This document shows positions 52,140-60,622 of a stretch of 64,000 bases of DNA, in pieces. The DNA is taken from NCBI RefSeq assembly GCF_001514205.1, contig NZ_KQ948770.1:124001-188000 (forward strand). The letters run 5' to 3'. Origin of the DNA: Streptomyces griseoruber. GTDB lineage: Bacteria; Actinomycetota; Actinomycetes; Streptomycetales; Streptomycetaceae. The notes under the pieces were generated by a model. The model was not told where the DNA came from. It made no database searches and saw nothing but the letters and a program-made list of their open reading frames with translations. Numbering within the stretch: position 1 is the first letter of the stretch; every line of letters starts with the position of its first letter. Made by a program: the position numbers and the translations under genes.

Positions 52140-53222
52140 ATGACTCAGGGGGCCGGTCAGGGACCGGAGGCGGAGCGGACGGCGACGTTGCGCGACTTCC
52201 GGGTGCCCGCTTACGTGCACGAGACCGGTCCGTACGACCAGAGCACGCATCCGGGCAACGTCACGCCGCCCTTGGAGGACGCCGTGGAGCATCCGGAGGG
52301 CTACACGCCCACACAGCGCGACCTGCCGGTCATCAAACGCGGCGACACCCTCCAGGTGCCCGTGGACCCGGCGCCCGCCCCCGCACCGCACCCCTCGGCC
52401 GGCCCGGGGCCCCTGTTCGTCGTCGGCGACGTGCACGGCTACCTCGACGAGCTGCTGGCCGCGCTCCAGGAGAAGGGCCTGATCGACACGGCCGGCAACT
52501 GGTGCGCGGGCACCGCCCGGCTGTGGTTCCTCGGCGACTTCACCGACCGCGGCCCGGACGGGATCGGCGTCATCGACCTCGTCATGCGGCTGTCCGCCGA
52601 GGCCGCGGCCGCCGGCGGCTACTGCAAGGCCCTCATGGGCAATCACGAGCTGCTCCTGCTCGGCGCCAAGCGGTTCGGCGACACCCCCGTCAACTCCGGC
52701 GCGGGCACCGCCACCTTCCAGGCGGCCTGGCTGCTCAACGGCGGCCAGAAGAACGACATGGACCGCCTCCAGGACCACCACCTGCAGTGGATGGCCCGGC
52801 TCGACGCCGTCGAGGAGGTCGACGGCCATCTCCTCGTCCACTCCGACACCACCGCCTACCTCGACTACGGCGACTCGATCGAGGCGGTCAACGACACCGT
52901 CCGCGAGACGATCACCCGCAACGACGCGGACGAGGTGTGGGATCTCTTCCGTAAGTTCACCAAGCGCTTCTCCTTCCGGGACGAAGGTGGAGCCGACGCC
53001 GTCCGTTCCCTGCTCGATACGTACGGCGGTACCCGGATCGTTCACGGACACAGCCCGATCCCTTATCTGCTGGGCGAAGTCGGTTCCGAGGAGGACGAGG
53101 AGGGCGACGGCCCGCACGTCGAGGGACCGCACGTCTACGCCGACGGACTGGCCATCGCGATGGACGGCGGCGTGACGATGGCCGGAAAGCTGCTGGTCCA
53201 GCAACTGCCGCTGGACGGCTGA
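52140..53222 (+). CDS. PPP-type metallophosphoesterase
   Basis: A 360-residue phosphatase. The di-metal motifs are GDVHGYLDE (about 104-112), GDFTDRGPDG, and GNHELLLLG, with the later His in LLVHSD and GHSPI. The order matches the Ser/Thr phosphatase-like bacterial group, though protein or nucleotide substrates are both possible. A roughly 90-residue N-terminal extension is unique. GGAGGGG precedes the ATG. Nothing indicates secretion. Confidence 0.92.
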   Translation: MTQGAGQGPEAERTATLRDFRVPAYVHETGPYDQSTHPGNVTPPLEDAVEHPEGYTPTQRDLPVIKRGDTLQVPVDPAPAPAPHPSAGPGPLFVVGDVHGYLDELLAALQEKGLIDTAGNWCAGTARLWFLGDFTDRGPDGIGVIDLVMRLSAEAAAAGGYCKALMGNHELLLLGAKRFGDTPVNSGAGTATFQAAWLLNGGQKNDMDRLQDHHLQWMARLDAVEEVDGHLLVHSDTTAYLDYGDSIEAVNDTVRETITRNDADEVWDLFRKFTKRFSFRDEGGADAVRSLLDTYGGTRIVHGHSPIPYLLGEVGSEEDEEGDGPHVEGPHVYADGLAIAMDGGVTMAGKLLVQQLPLDG

Positions 53223-53431
53223 ACGTTCGGGGGCGGATGGCCAAGCGCTCGCTCGGCGGGCGTGCCGTGAAGCGGTCGGCGACGGTGCAGGTCGGCGGCC
53301 AATTTCGGCAAACCCCCTGTCACCGCAGGGCGTCGCCGCTCTACCATCGGCTTATCCGTAGCAGGCTCCCCTCCGTTTCTGCCCGACGGCTCGTTGGCAT
53401 GCGAGCCCCAAGCCCTACGGAGCATCGGGGG

Positions 53432-54310
53432 ATGCACATGAACAGCGTTCCGCAGCACCTGCACAGTGAGGACCGCCAGGAGTACGAGCGGGTCCTCGAC
53501 GAGGCGCTGCGCTCCGCACCACACCACCCGGAACCGGTCGCTGTGGGACAGCGGCTCAATCCCGAACAGCTGCGCACCATGGCGCTCAACGCCTCCGCGC
53601 TCATCACGGCGGCCGCGGCGACCGAGTACCAGCACTACATAAAGGTCCGCGAGGAACTGCGTCACCCGGCGCCGTCCACCCCTTCGTCCCCACACGAGTC
53701 CGGTTCGGGGGAGCCGGGCGCGGGCGCGGTGGGGCTCGCGACCACCATGGGCGACGCGGCGCAGGTCGCCGAGGCCGCCGGAGCGGGTGCCGTGGCCGTC
53801 GCCGCCGTGCTCACCCCGGTCCTCGCCGGCACCGCCGCGCTGATCTTCCTGCTGGTCGGCTACCTCCTGCGGGCGGTCGACCCCGACCGGACGGCCGCCC
53901 ACGCCATGCTCAACGTCGGATGGGCGTTCGGAGCGATCGCCGCCCTGGCGATCCTCGTCGCCACCGTCGGGCTGCTGCTCACCGCCCTGCGCAACCGTCC
54001 GTCCCTGGAGGCGGGAGCGTACGGCGAACGGAACGACGAGGTCGAGCGGGCGAAGGACGCCTGGCGGGAGGCTCTGCTGGAGCGGGGCATCCTGCCGTTC
54101 CTGCGGGAGGCCCTCGCCAATCCGAGCACGGCGGTCCTGCACCCCGAACCGGCCCCGCCCGCCCCCACCGGCCGCCTGCCGAAGATCGGATACGACCGTC
54201 CGGGCTTCACCAGCCCCGACGACGGCCCCGCGGCGGGCCCGCGCCCGAGCTTCACGAGCCCGGACTACACGAGCCCGGACTTCGGCGGCCCGGAGCACCA
54301 GCCGGAATAA
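53432..54310 (+). CDS. Membrane protein with two helices, function unknown
   Basis: A 292-residue protein. A coiled-coil-like cytoplasmic N-terminal part (about 10-80; EDRQEYERVLDEALR) precedes two adjacent transmembrane helices (about 122-150 AAVLTPVLAGTAALIFLLVG and 165-190 FGAIAALAILVATVGLLLTA). A charged region and a disordered Pro-rich tail with repeated FTSPD/YTSPDF segments follow. GGGGG precedes the ATG; a second ATG two codons later is possible. It is followed by a long hairpin. No family recognised. Confidence 0.75.
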   Translation: MHMNSVPQHLHSEDRQEYERVLDEALRSAPHHPEPVAVGQRLNPEQLRTMALNASALITAAAATEYQHYIKVREELRHPAPSTPSSPHESGSGEPGAGAVGLATTMGDAAQVAEAAGAGAVAVAAVLTPVLAGTAALIFLLVGYLLRAVDPDRTAAHAMLNVGWAFGAIAALAILVATVGLLLTALRNRPSLEAGAYGERNDEVERAKDAWREALLERGILPFLREALANPSTAVLHPEPAPPAPTGRLPKIGYDRPGFTSPDDGPAAGPRPSFTSPDYTSPDFGGPEHQPE

Positions 54311-54315
54311 CCACT

Positions 54316-54358
54316 CGGCTTGCGCCCCCGCATACCTGGGGTCGGGGAGCGCAAGCCG
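54316..54358. terminator. Terminator hairpin between convergent membrane-protein and TerD-vWA genes
   Basis: CGGCTTGCGC and GCGCAAGCCG are perfect 10-bp arms, extended inward by CCCCG/CGGGG with one bulged base. It lies six bases after the stop of the membrane protein. Confidence 0.7.
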
Positions 54359-54361
54359 ATC

Positions 54362-54432
54362 GGTGGGGTGTTGTGGTGTGGGGTGGTGCGGGGTGTTCGG
54401 GTGTGGGGTGTTCGGGTGCGGGGTGCCGCGGT
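54362..54432 (+). repeat. G/T-rich repeat tract with runs of G
   Basis: Between the terminator and the TerD-vWA stop the plus strand has repeated GGGGTG, GTGTTCGGGTG and related units, with at least seven GGG or GGGG runs in about 70 bases. This is a strong G-quadruplex pattern on the plus strand. It is non-coding. Confidence 0.65.
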
Positions 54433-54452
54433 GGCTGGTGTCTTACGGCGGC

Positions 54453-55973
54453 TCAGAGGATGCCGGCGTGTCCGGCCGCCGTGATCCAGGACGGGAACTC
54501 CGACAGCAGCCGGTCGTAGAGCTCCTGGTCCGGTACGGCGCTGATGTCGTCCACGGCGAAGAAGCCGACGTTGTCGACGCGTCGGCCGGGGAGCGTGTCG
54601 AACCGCTCCAGAACGCCGTAGTTGGACCGGCCGAGCCCCACGAACTGCCAGAAGACCGGCTCCTCGACCGCCGCGCGCAGCTCCTGCTCGATCGCCGCGT
54701 CGCGGTAGACCCCTCCGTCGGAGAAGAACAGCACGAGCGTGGGCAGGGGCGTGGGATTCTCCCGCACATACGCCCTGACCTCGGCGATCGCCTTCTGCTC
54801 CTCGTTCTGGATGCCGACCGTCCGCATGTCCACCTGCCCGGGCTCCAGCCCTTTGCGGGGCTTCCTGCCGCGGCGGAACAGGCTGATCTCACCCACACGG
54901 ACATGCAGCCGCAGCCACTCGGGGAGTTCGGCCAGGCGGAGATCGGGGAGCCGGGCGGGATTGCTGGCGAACGTCCAGGCCTGCATCTCGCCGTCGTCGT
55001 CGAGCTGCGCCGCCACCGCGGCCATGCGCTCCACGACGTCCGCCACCACACCGCGCGAGTACAGGAACGCCATGGATCCGGAGGCGTCCAGCACCAGCAG
55101 GATCCGCGCCCGGACACCGGCGGCCCCCCGCTTGCTCAGACTGACGGCGACCTGCTCCTTGCGCAGGGAGAGCCGCTTGCGCATGTCCACGGGGAGCTGG
55201 TCCTCGCCCTTGATCAGGCGGGGGGTGGGGGGTGTGGGGGGTGTGGGGGCGGTGGCCGGGACGGCGGCCGGGACGGGTGAGGTGGGTGAGGTGGGCGGTG
55301 TTGAGGCGGGCGGTGTTGAGGCGGGCTGGGCGGGGGCCGGCGGGGCGGTCCGGGCCGGCGGGGCGGTCCGGGCCGACGGGGCGGTCCGGGCCGACGGGGC
55401 GGTCCGGGCCGACGGGGCGGTCCGGGCCGACGGGGCGGTCCGGGTGGGCGGTGGCTCCTCGTCGACCGTGATGCCGAAGTCGGTGGCCAGTCCGGCGAGT
55501 CCGGAGGCGTACCCCTGGCCGATGGCGCGGAACTTCCAGCGCCCCTCGCGCAGATACAGCTCGCCGCAGAGGAACGCGGTCTCCGTCTCGGCCCGCATCT
55601 CGAAGCGGGCCAGTTCGGACCGCCCGTCCGGGCCGAGCAGCCGTAGCGTGAGCCCGGCCACCTGCCCGAAGGTGCCGCCGTCGGCCGACGCCCCCAGCAC
55701 CACCCGCGTGACGGCGCTCTCCAGCGCGCCGAGGTCCACCTGGACCGTGTCGGTCATGACCCCGTCGGCCCGCTGTTTGCCGAGGTGGGTGACGGCGCCG
55801 GACGCATGACGCGGCTGGTTGTAGAAGACGAAGTCACCGTCGTCCCGCACGCGTCCGGCACCGGTCAGCAGCAGTGCGGAGGCGTCGATGTCCGGCCCTC
55901 CGGTCCCCTCGGACCAGCTGAGCTCCGCCCGGACGGCGGAGGAGTCGACCGGCACGTTCGCGCCCTTGCTCAT
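54453..55973 (-). CDS. TerD-domain and vWA-domain fusion protein
   Basis: A 506-residue protein. An N-terminal TerD-like Ca2+-binding domain (about 1-180; SKGANVPVD, DGDFVFYNQP, AEETAFLCGELY-like) is joined by a long Thr/Ala/Pro linker (about 185-275) to a vWA domain (about 285-500) whose MIDAS begins LVLDASGSMAFLY. The linker gene contains six 18-bp repeats. Ter proteins in Streptomyces link stress and differentiation; a TerD-vWA pair suggests a surface or chaperone-like scaffold. No other ter gene is adjacent. ATG at 55973 starts the conserved TerD N-terminus; an earlier ATG is possible. Confidence 0.9.
   Translation of the reverse strand: MSKGANVPVDSSAVRAELSWSEGTGGPDIDASALLLTGAGRVRDDGDFVFYNQPRHASGAVTHLGKQRADGVMTDTVQVDLGALESAVTRVVLGASADGGTFGQVAGLTLRLLGPDGRSELARFEMRAETETAFLCGELYLREGRWKFRAIGQGYASGLAGLATDFGITVDEEPPPTRTAPSARTAPSARTAPSARTAPSARTAPPARTAPPAPAQPASTPPASTPPTSPTSPVPAAVPATAPTPPTPPTPRLIKGEDQLPVDMRKRLSLRKEQVAVSLSKRGAAGVRARILLVLDASGSMAFLYSRGVVADVVERMAAVAAQLDDDGEMQAWTFASNPARLPDLRLAELPEWLRLHVRVGEISLFRRGRKPRKGLEPGQVDMRTVGIQNEEQKAIAEVRAYVRENPTPLPTLVLFFSDGGVYRDAAIEQELRAAVEEPVFWQFVGLGRSNYGVLERFDTLPGRRVDNVGFFAVDDISAVPDQELYDRLLSEFPSWITAAGHAGIL
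55338..55445. repeat. Six 18-bp tandem repeats in the TerD-vWA linker
   Basis: Six units of 18 bp (consensus CGACGGGGCGGTCCGGGC, with the first two CGGCGGGG) encode a repeated RTAPSA/RTAPPA linker on the minus strand. The number of units is expected to vary between strains. Confidence 0.85.
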
Positions 55974-56135
55974 GGATCGCGCGTTCATGGACTCAGTCAA
56001 GCACCTGAGACGCCGTCCACGGCTCCCGTCTTGAACCGTCCCAACCACTGCCGCACTCTTCGACCATGGACCTGACGGCGGCTGCCGCCCCCGGGGTGGG
56101 GTCCACCGGCACCGGACCCCACCTCAGACAACCGA

Positions 56136-57962
56136 TCAGTCCGCGATCGGCAGATACACCCGGTTCCCGCCGGCCGCGAATTCCTTCGACTTCTGCAGCA
56201 TCCCCTCCGCGACCTCCTCCTGCGAGGCTCCCGCGGCCGCGGCACCGCCGAACCGCTCGGTGATGCTTTGGCTGATCTTCATCGAGCAGAACTTCGGCCC
56301 GCACATCGAGCAGAAGTGGGCGGTCTTGGCCGGCTCGGCGGGGAGGGTCTCGTCGTGGAACTCGCGGGCCGTGTCCGGGTCGAGGGCCAGGTTGAACTGG
56401 TCCTCCCAGCGGAACTCGAAGCGGGCGTCGGACAGTGCGTCGTCCCACTCCTGGGCTCCGGGGTGGCCCTTGGCGAGGTCGGCCGCATGGGCGGCGATCT
56501 TGTAGGTGATGACACCGGTCTTGACGTCGTCGCGGTTGGGCAGGCCCAGATGTTCCTTGGGCGTGACGTAGCAGAGCATGGCCGTGCCCCACCAGGCGAT
56601 CATCGCGGCGCCGATGCCGGAGGTGATGTGGTCGTACGCCGGAGCGACGTCCGTCGTCAGCGGGCCGAGCGTATAGAACGGAGCTTCATCGCAGATCTCC
56701 TGCTGAAGGTCGATGTTCTCCTTGATCTTGTGCATCGGGACATGTCCCGGGCCCTCGATCATGGTCTGTACGTGGAAACGCTTGGCGATCGTGTTGAGTT
56801 CCCCGAGCGTGCGCAACTCCGCGAACTGCGCCTCGTCGTTGGCGTCCGCGATGGAGCCGGGCCGCAGACCGTCGCCCAGCGAGTACGTGACGTCGTAGGC
56901 GGCGAGGATCTCGCAGAGTTCCTCGAAGTTCTCGTACAGGAACGACTCCTTGTGGTGCGCCAGGCACCAGGCCGCCATGATCGAGCCGCCGCGCGAGACG
57001 ATGCCGGTCTTGCGGTTGGCGGTGAGCGGGACATACGCGAGGCGCACGCCCGCGTGGACCGTCATGTAGTCCACGCCCTGCTCGGCCTGCTCGACGACGG
57101 TGTCCTTGTAGATCTCCCAGGTCAGTTCCTCGGCCCTGCCGTCGACCTTCTCCAGCGCCTGGTACAGCGGCACCGTGCCGATGGGGACGGGAGAGTTGCG
57201 CAGCACCCACTCGCGGGTGGTGTGGATGTTGCGGCCGGTGGAGAGGTCCATGACCGTGTCGGCGCCCCAGCGGGTCGCCCAGGTCATCTTCTCGACCTCC
57301 TCCTCGATGGAGGAGGTCACCGCCGAGTTGCCGATATTGGCGTTGACCTTCACCAGGAACCTCTTGCCGATGATCATCGGCTCGATCTCCGGGTGGTTGA
57401 CATTGGCCGGCAGCACCGCGCGCCCCGCAGCGATCTCCTCGCGCACCACCTCCGGGGAAACGTTCTCCCTGAGGGCCACGAACTCCATCTCGGGCGTGAT
57501 CTCGCCCCTGCGGGCGTACGCGAGCTGGGTGACCGCCCTGCCGTCCCGGCTCCGGCGCGGCAGCCGGGGACGGCCCGGGAACACCGCGTCGAGATTGCGC
57601 AGTCCACCGCGCGGCGAGGTGTGCTTGATGCCGTCGTCCTCGGGCCGGACCGGCCGGCCCGCGTACTCCTCGGTGTCACCGCGGGCGATGATCCAGTTCT
57701 CCCGCAGCGGCGCCAGGCCCCTGCGTACGTCGGTGTCGGCGAGCGGATCGGTGTACGGCCCGGAGGTGTCGTACAGCGTGACCGACTTCCCGTTGGTGAG
57801 GTGCACCTGTCGGACCGGCACACGCAGGTCGGGGCGAGCGCCCTCGATGTACCCCTTGTGCCAGCCGATGGACGTCCCGCTCTTCTCGCTGCTCCCGCCG
57901 GCCGCGTCTGTGTCGGCCGCGTTCTGCGCGAAGGCAGGCGTGCGTGCGTCCTTGTTGGTCAT
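56136..57962 (-). CDS. thiC: Phosphomethylpyrimidine synthase
   Basis: A 608-residue radical-SAM enzyme that turns aminoimidazole ribotide into the pyrimidine part of thiamine. The [4Fe-4S] motif C-x2-C-x4-C is present near the C-terminus (FCSMCGPKFCSM). TSPRGGLRNLDAVFPGRP and the central domain match ThiC throughout. The ATG lies a few bases past a TPP riboswitch whose 3' end provides the GGGAGTAGG leader, so expression falls when thiamine pyrophosphate is abundant. No other thi gene is adjacent. Confidence 0.98.
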   Translation of the reverse strand: MTNKDARTPAFAQNAADTDAAGGSSEKSGTSIGWHKGYIEGARPDLRVPVRQVHLTNGKSVTLYDTSGPYTDPLADTDVRRGLAPLRENWIIARGDTEEYAGRPVRPEDDGIKHTSPRGGLRNLDAVFPGRPRLPRRSRDGRAVTQLAYARRGEITPEMEFVALRENVSPEVVREEIAAGRAVLPANVNHPEIEPMIIGKRFLVKVNANIGNSAVTSSIEEEVEKMTWATRWGADTVMDLSTGRNIHTTREWVLRNSPVPIGTVPLYQALEKVDGRAEELTWEIYKDTVVEQAEQGVDYMTVHAGVRLAYVPLTANRKTGIVSRGGSIMAAWCLAHHKESFLYENFEELCEILAAYDVTYSLGDGLRPGSIADANDEAQFAELRTLGELNTIAKRFHVQTMIEGPGHVPMHKIKENIDLQQEICDEAPFYTLGPLTTDVAPAYDHITSGIGAAMIAWWGTAMLCYVTPKEHLGLPNRDDVKTGVITYKIAAHAADLAKGHPGAQEWDDALSDARFEFRWEDQFNLALDPDTAREFHDETLPAEPAKTAHFCSMCGPKFCSMKISQSITERFGGAAAAGASQEEVAEGMLQKSKEFAAGGNRVYLPIAD

Positions 57963-58035
57963 GAGACCTACTCCCTACGCCGGCATTACCCGGTAACAGG
58001 TTCGGCGGTCGACGCAGCGGCTACCGTCTGCCGAC

Positions 58036-58049
58036 GTTTCATGTGAAAC
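58036..58049. promoter_or_regulatory. parS-like site in the thiC riboswitch (one mismatch)
   Basis: GTTTCATGTGAAAC differs from consensus parS at one central base. It is 18 bp from a second degenerate copy. Confidence 0.7.
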
Positions 58050-58067
58050 ATCACTCGCTCTGGTGAC

Positions 58068-58081
58068 GTTCCACGTGAAAC
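58068..58081. promoter_or_regulatory. parS-like site in the thiC riboswitch (one mismatch)
   Basis: GTTCCACGTGAAAC differs from consensus parS at one base. Paired degenerate parS copies are known near Streptomyces oriC. Confidence 0.7.
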
Positions 58082-58214
58082 ATCGCGAAGACGGAGGTCA
58101 GCGCCCTCTCAGCCCGGTGCTCCGAGCTCCCGCGTGTGCAAAGGTGGCTCCACGCTAGCGTTATTTGTGGCGCGGTGAACAGTGCGCCTCTGCCGTTCTT
58201 GCGATGATCTGGCG

Positions 58215-59972
58215 GTGACCACGACACACCAGCCCCCGTATCCGCCCGGCGAGCCGCCTCGCAGGCCCGGCGCCGGTGGTGGCCCTGGAAACGGTCCGGG
58301 ACCCGGCCGTGGCCCTGGTCCCAGACCCGCGAACGCTCCGCAGGGCGGCCCCACCGCCCAAGGGCGCGAGGACGAACGCGACTTCAGTTTCGGCGGTGGG
58401 TTCGACCGCGGTCACGAGGTCGGGCATGGCTACGGGCAGCACCCGGGGGCCCATCCCGGGCCCGGGCACGGCGGGCCCGGGCACCTTGGGCACCCCGGGC
58501 ACGAGCACGGCCATGGTGCCGGACACGCCCCGGGGCATGGGCAGGGACCTGGTTCAGGTGCCGGTGGAGACCATGGGCACGGCTCCGAGGACGGTCACAC
58601 CGGCGGACAGGGCACCGGTTCCGGAGGCGGGCACGGGCATGGGCACAGCCACAGCCATGGTCCGGCCGCCCCTGTCTCCAAGCATCTGCGCAAGGTCATC
58701 GGAGCCGTCCTCATCCCCTTCGCCGCGGCGGTGCTGGTCGGGCTGGTGGTGCTGTGGCCCGGCGGCGCCCCGGCGCACCAGCGCACCGGCGTCGGCTTCG
58801 ACCGGCAGACGCAGCACGCCACGGTGACCAAGGTCGTCAAGGTGAGCTGCCAGTCGGTGAACGCCTCCGGGGGCACCCCGACCGGTGACACCTCCACCGC
58901 CGAGGGCTCCTCCGCGGTGCAGCAGGCGAACAGCACCTGCAAGAAGGCCACGATCCGCGTGGACACCGGCGACGACCAGGGCCGTACGTTCACCGAGATC
59001 GTCCAGCCGGACCAGTCACGGCAGTTGGAGCAGGGCGAGAAGGTCGTGGTCGCCTACGAGCCCTCGGCTCCGAAGGACCTGCAGTACTCGGTCACCGATG
59101 TGAACCGCCGGATCCCGATGACGGTGCTGGCCGTCATCTTCGCGGTCGCCGTCGTGGTCGTCGGGCGGCTGCGCGGTGTCATGGCGCTGGTGGCGCTCGC
59201 CGCGAGCTTCCTGATCCTGAACTTCTTCATCCTGCCCGCGATACTTCAGGGCTCGAACCCACTGCTCGTGGCCGTGGTGGGGTCCAGCGCCATCATGCTG
59301 ATCGCCCTGTATCTGTGTCACGGGCTGTCCGCCCGTACGTCCGTCGCCGTGCTCGGCACCCTCATCTCGCTGATGCTGATCGGCTTCCTCGGCTCCTGGT
59401 TCGTCGACTGGGCCGCGCTCACCGGCAACACGGACGACAACACCGGCCTGATCCACGGTCTGTACCCGTCCATCGACATGAGCGGTCTGCTGCTCGCCGG
59501 CATCATCATCGGCTCACTCGGTGTGCTCGACGACGTGACGGTCACCCAGACGTCCGCGGTCTGGGAGCTGCACGAGGCGAACCCGGCGATGGGCTGGCGC
59601 GGGCTGTACCGGGCCGGTATCCGGATCGGTCGCGACCACATCGCGTCCGTGGTGAACACGCTCGTCCTCGCCTACGCCGGTGCCGCCCTGCCGTTGCTGC
59701 TGCTCTTCTCGATCGCGCAGAGCAGCGTCGGCACGGTCGCCAACAGCGAGCTGGTCGCCGAGGAGATCGTGCGCACGCTCGTGGGCTCGATCGGTCTGGT
59801 GGCGTCGGTGCCGGTCACGACGGCCCTCGCGGCACTCGTGGTCGCCGCCGACCGCCCGGAACCGGGCACGGCGGCCGTGGCCGCACCGGTGCCGGAGATG
59901 GCTCCGGCAGGCGCGCCGGCGGCAGGTCCCGGCCAGCCCCGTGGCGGCCGGGGGAGACGGCGCAAGCACTGA
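58215..59972 (+). CDS. YibE/F-family membrane protein with His/Gly-rich N-terminus
   Basis: A 585-residue protein. The first ~165 residues are Gly/Pro/His-rich (GHGYGQHPGAHPGPGH and HGHGHSHSHG), possibly metal-binding and certainly disordered. A first helix (VIGAVLIPFAAAVLVGLVVL) is followed by an extracellular domain (about 190-285), then the YibE/F core of six or seven helices (FLILNFFILPAILQG, LIALYLCHGLSART). GTG at 58215 is chosen for want of a better start; the upstream codons lack a ribosome site. Function of the family is unknown, possibly nucleotide or metal related. A strong hairpin follows. Confidence 0.85.
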   Translation: MTTTHQPPYPPGEPPRRPGAGGGPGNGPGPGRGPGPRPANAPQGGPTAQGREDERDFSFGGGFDRGHEVGHGYGQHPGAHPGPGHGGPGHLGHPGHEHGHGAGHAPGHGQGPGSGAGGDHGHGSEDGHTGGQGTGSGGGHGHGHSHSHGPAAPVSKHLRKVIGAVLIPFAAAVLVGLVVLWPGGAPAHQRTGVGFDRQTQHATVTKVVKVSCQSVNASGGTPTGDTSTAEGSSAVQQANSTCKKATIRVDTGDDQGRTFTEIVQPDQSRQLEQGEKVVVAYEPSAPKDLQYSVTDVNRRIPMTVLAVIFAVAVVVVGRLRGVMALVALAASFLILNFFILPAILQGSNPLLVAVVGSSAIMLIALYLCHGLSARTSVAVLGTLISLMLIGFLGSWFVDWAALTGNTDDNTGLIHGLYPSIDMSGLLLAGIIIGSLGVLDDVTVTQTSAVWELHEANPAMGWRGLYRAGIRIGRDHIASVVNTLVLAYAGAALPLLLLFSIAQSSVGTVANSELVAEEIVRTLVGSIGLVASVPVTTALAALVVAADRPEPGTAAVAAPVPEMAPAGAPAAGPGQPRGGRGRRRKH

Positions 59973-59976
59973 CGAC

Positions 59977-60010
59977 AGGGGGGCGGGCGCCCGGAAGCGC
60001 CCGCCCCCCT
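59977..60010. terminator. 14-bp perfect hairpin between convergent yibE/F-like and ssgA genes
   Basis: AGGGGGGCGGGCGC and GCGCCCGCCCCCCT form a perfect 14-bp stem with a 6-base loop. It lies directly after the YibE/F-like stop and can stop both convergent transcripts. Confidence 0.8.
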
Positions 60011-60075
60011 GAAGAAGCGTTCCTGCATGGCCCCACCCCCCTGGCGAAGCGTTACGCCAGCGTCGGCCGGGACGG

Positions 60076-60522
60076 TCAGCCGGTGCTCTGCTCCTCCGCC
60101 AGGATCCGGTCCAGCGCCTCGTCGAGATGGGCGTCGAAGTCGGCGAGCGCACCCTCCTGGCCCAGCGGGACCAGCTTGTCGGTGCGGTCCAGGAAGGCCA
60201 CCAGAGGAGCCGCCGAGGACCGGAACAGCGCCTGGTCACCGCCCACCTGAAGCCGGATCAGGACCTCGCCGAGCACATCGGGGTCCACCGGCGAGACCCG
60301 GACGTCCCCCTCCCCGCACGGCCTGCCCACCCCGTCGATGAGCAGCTCCCGCCCGAACGCCCAGGTCACCGGCGCGTCACCGGGAAGGTGGAAGGTGAGC
60401 CGTACGGCATAGGGATCGCGCGACTCATAGCCCAGTTCCACCGGGATGCGGAACGAGAGCTCCTCGGACACGAGAAAGCTCATCATGACTTCTGCCTGAA
60501 CTGCCTGTACGGACTCGCGCAT
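60076..60522 (-). CDS. ssgA: Sporulation and cell-division regulator SsgA
   Basis: A 148-residue SsgA-like protein (or about 135 residues from the internal ATG at 60483). The sequence (FLVSEELSFRIPVELGYES, RDPYAVRLTFHLPGDAPVTW, FGRELLIDGVGRPCGEGDVR) is near-identical to known SsgA. It starts septum placement during sporulation by recruiting SsgB and FtsZ. ssgR, its activator, lies just upstream on the same strand. Two start codons are possible; the longer frame starts at 60522. No TTA codon. Confidence 0.96.
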   Translation of the reverse strand: MRESVQAVQAEVMMSFLVSEELSFRIPVELGYESRDPYAVRLTFHLPGDAPVTWAFGRELLIDGVGRPCGEGDVRVSPVDPDVLGEVLIRLQVGGDQALFRSSAAPLVAFLDRTDKLVPLGQEGALADFDAHLDEALDRILAEEQSTG

Positions 60523-60622
60523 CGCGTTACCCCGTCATTTGCCGTCGAATGGCCGGTAATCAACCCCTGACACTGCACCGCATCTTGCTGAACGTACACA
60601 ACAGATCACAAGGAGTGAGTTT

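Larger units (their letters stand above)
57972..58137 (-). promoter_or_regulatory. TPP riboswitch of thiC with parS-like insertions
   Basis: On the minus strand, the 5' part GGGAGCTCGGAGCACCGG-GCTGAGAGGG and the 3' part GAACCTGTTACCGGGTAATG, then CCGGCGTAGGGA, match the conserved halves of the TPP aptamer. About 60 bases in the usual P3 region lie between them, including two parS-like palindromes. Binding of TPP probably hides the thiC ribosome site. Confidence 0.93.
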
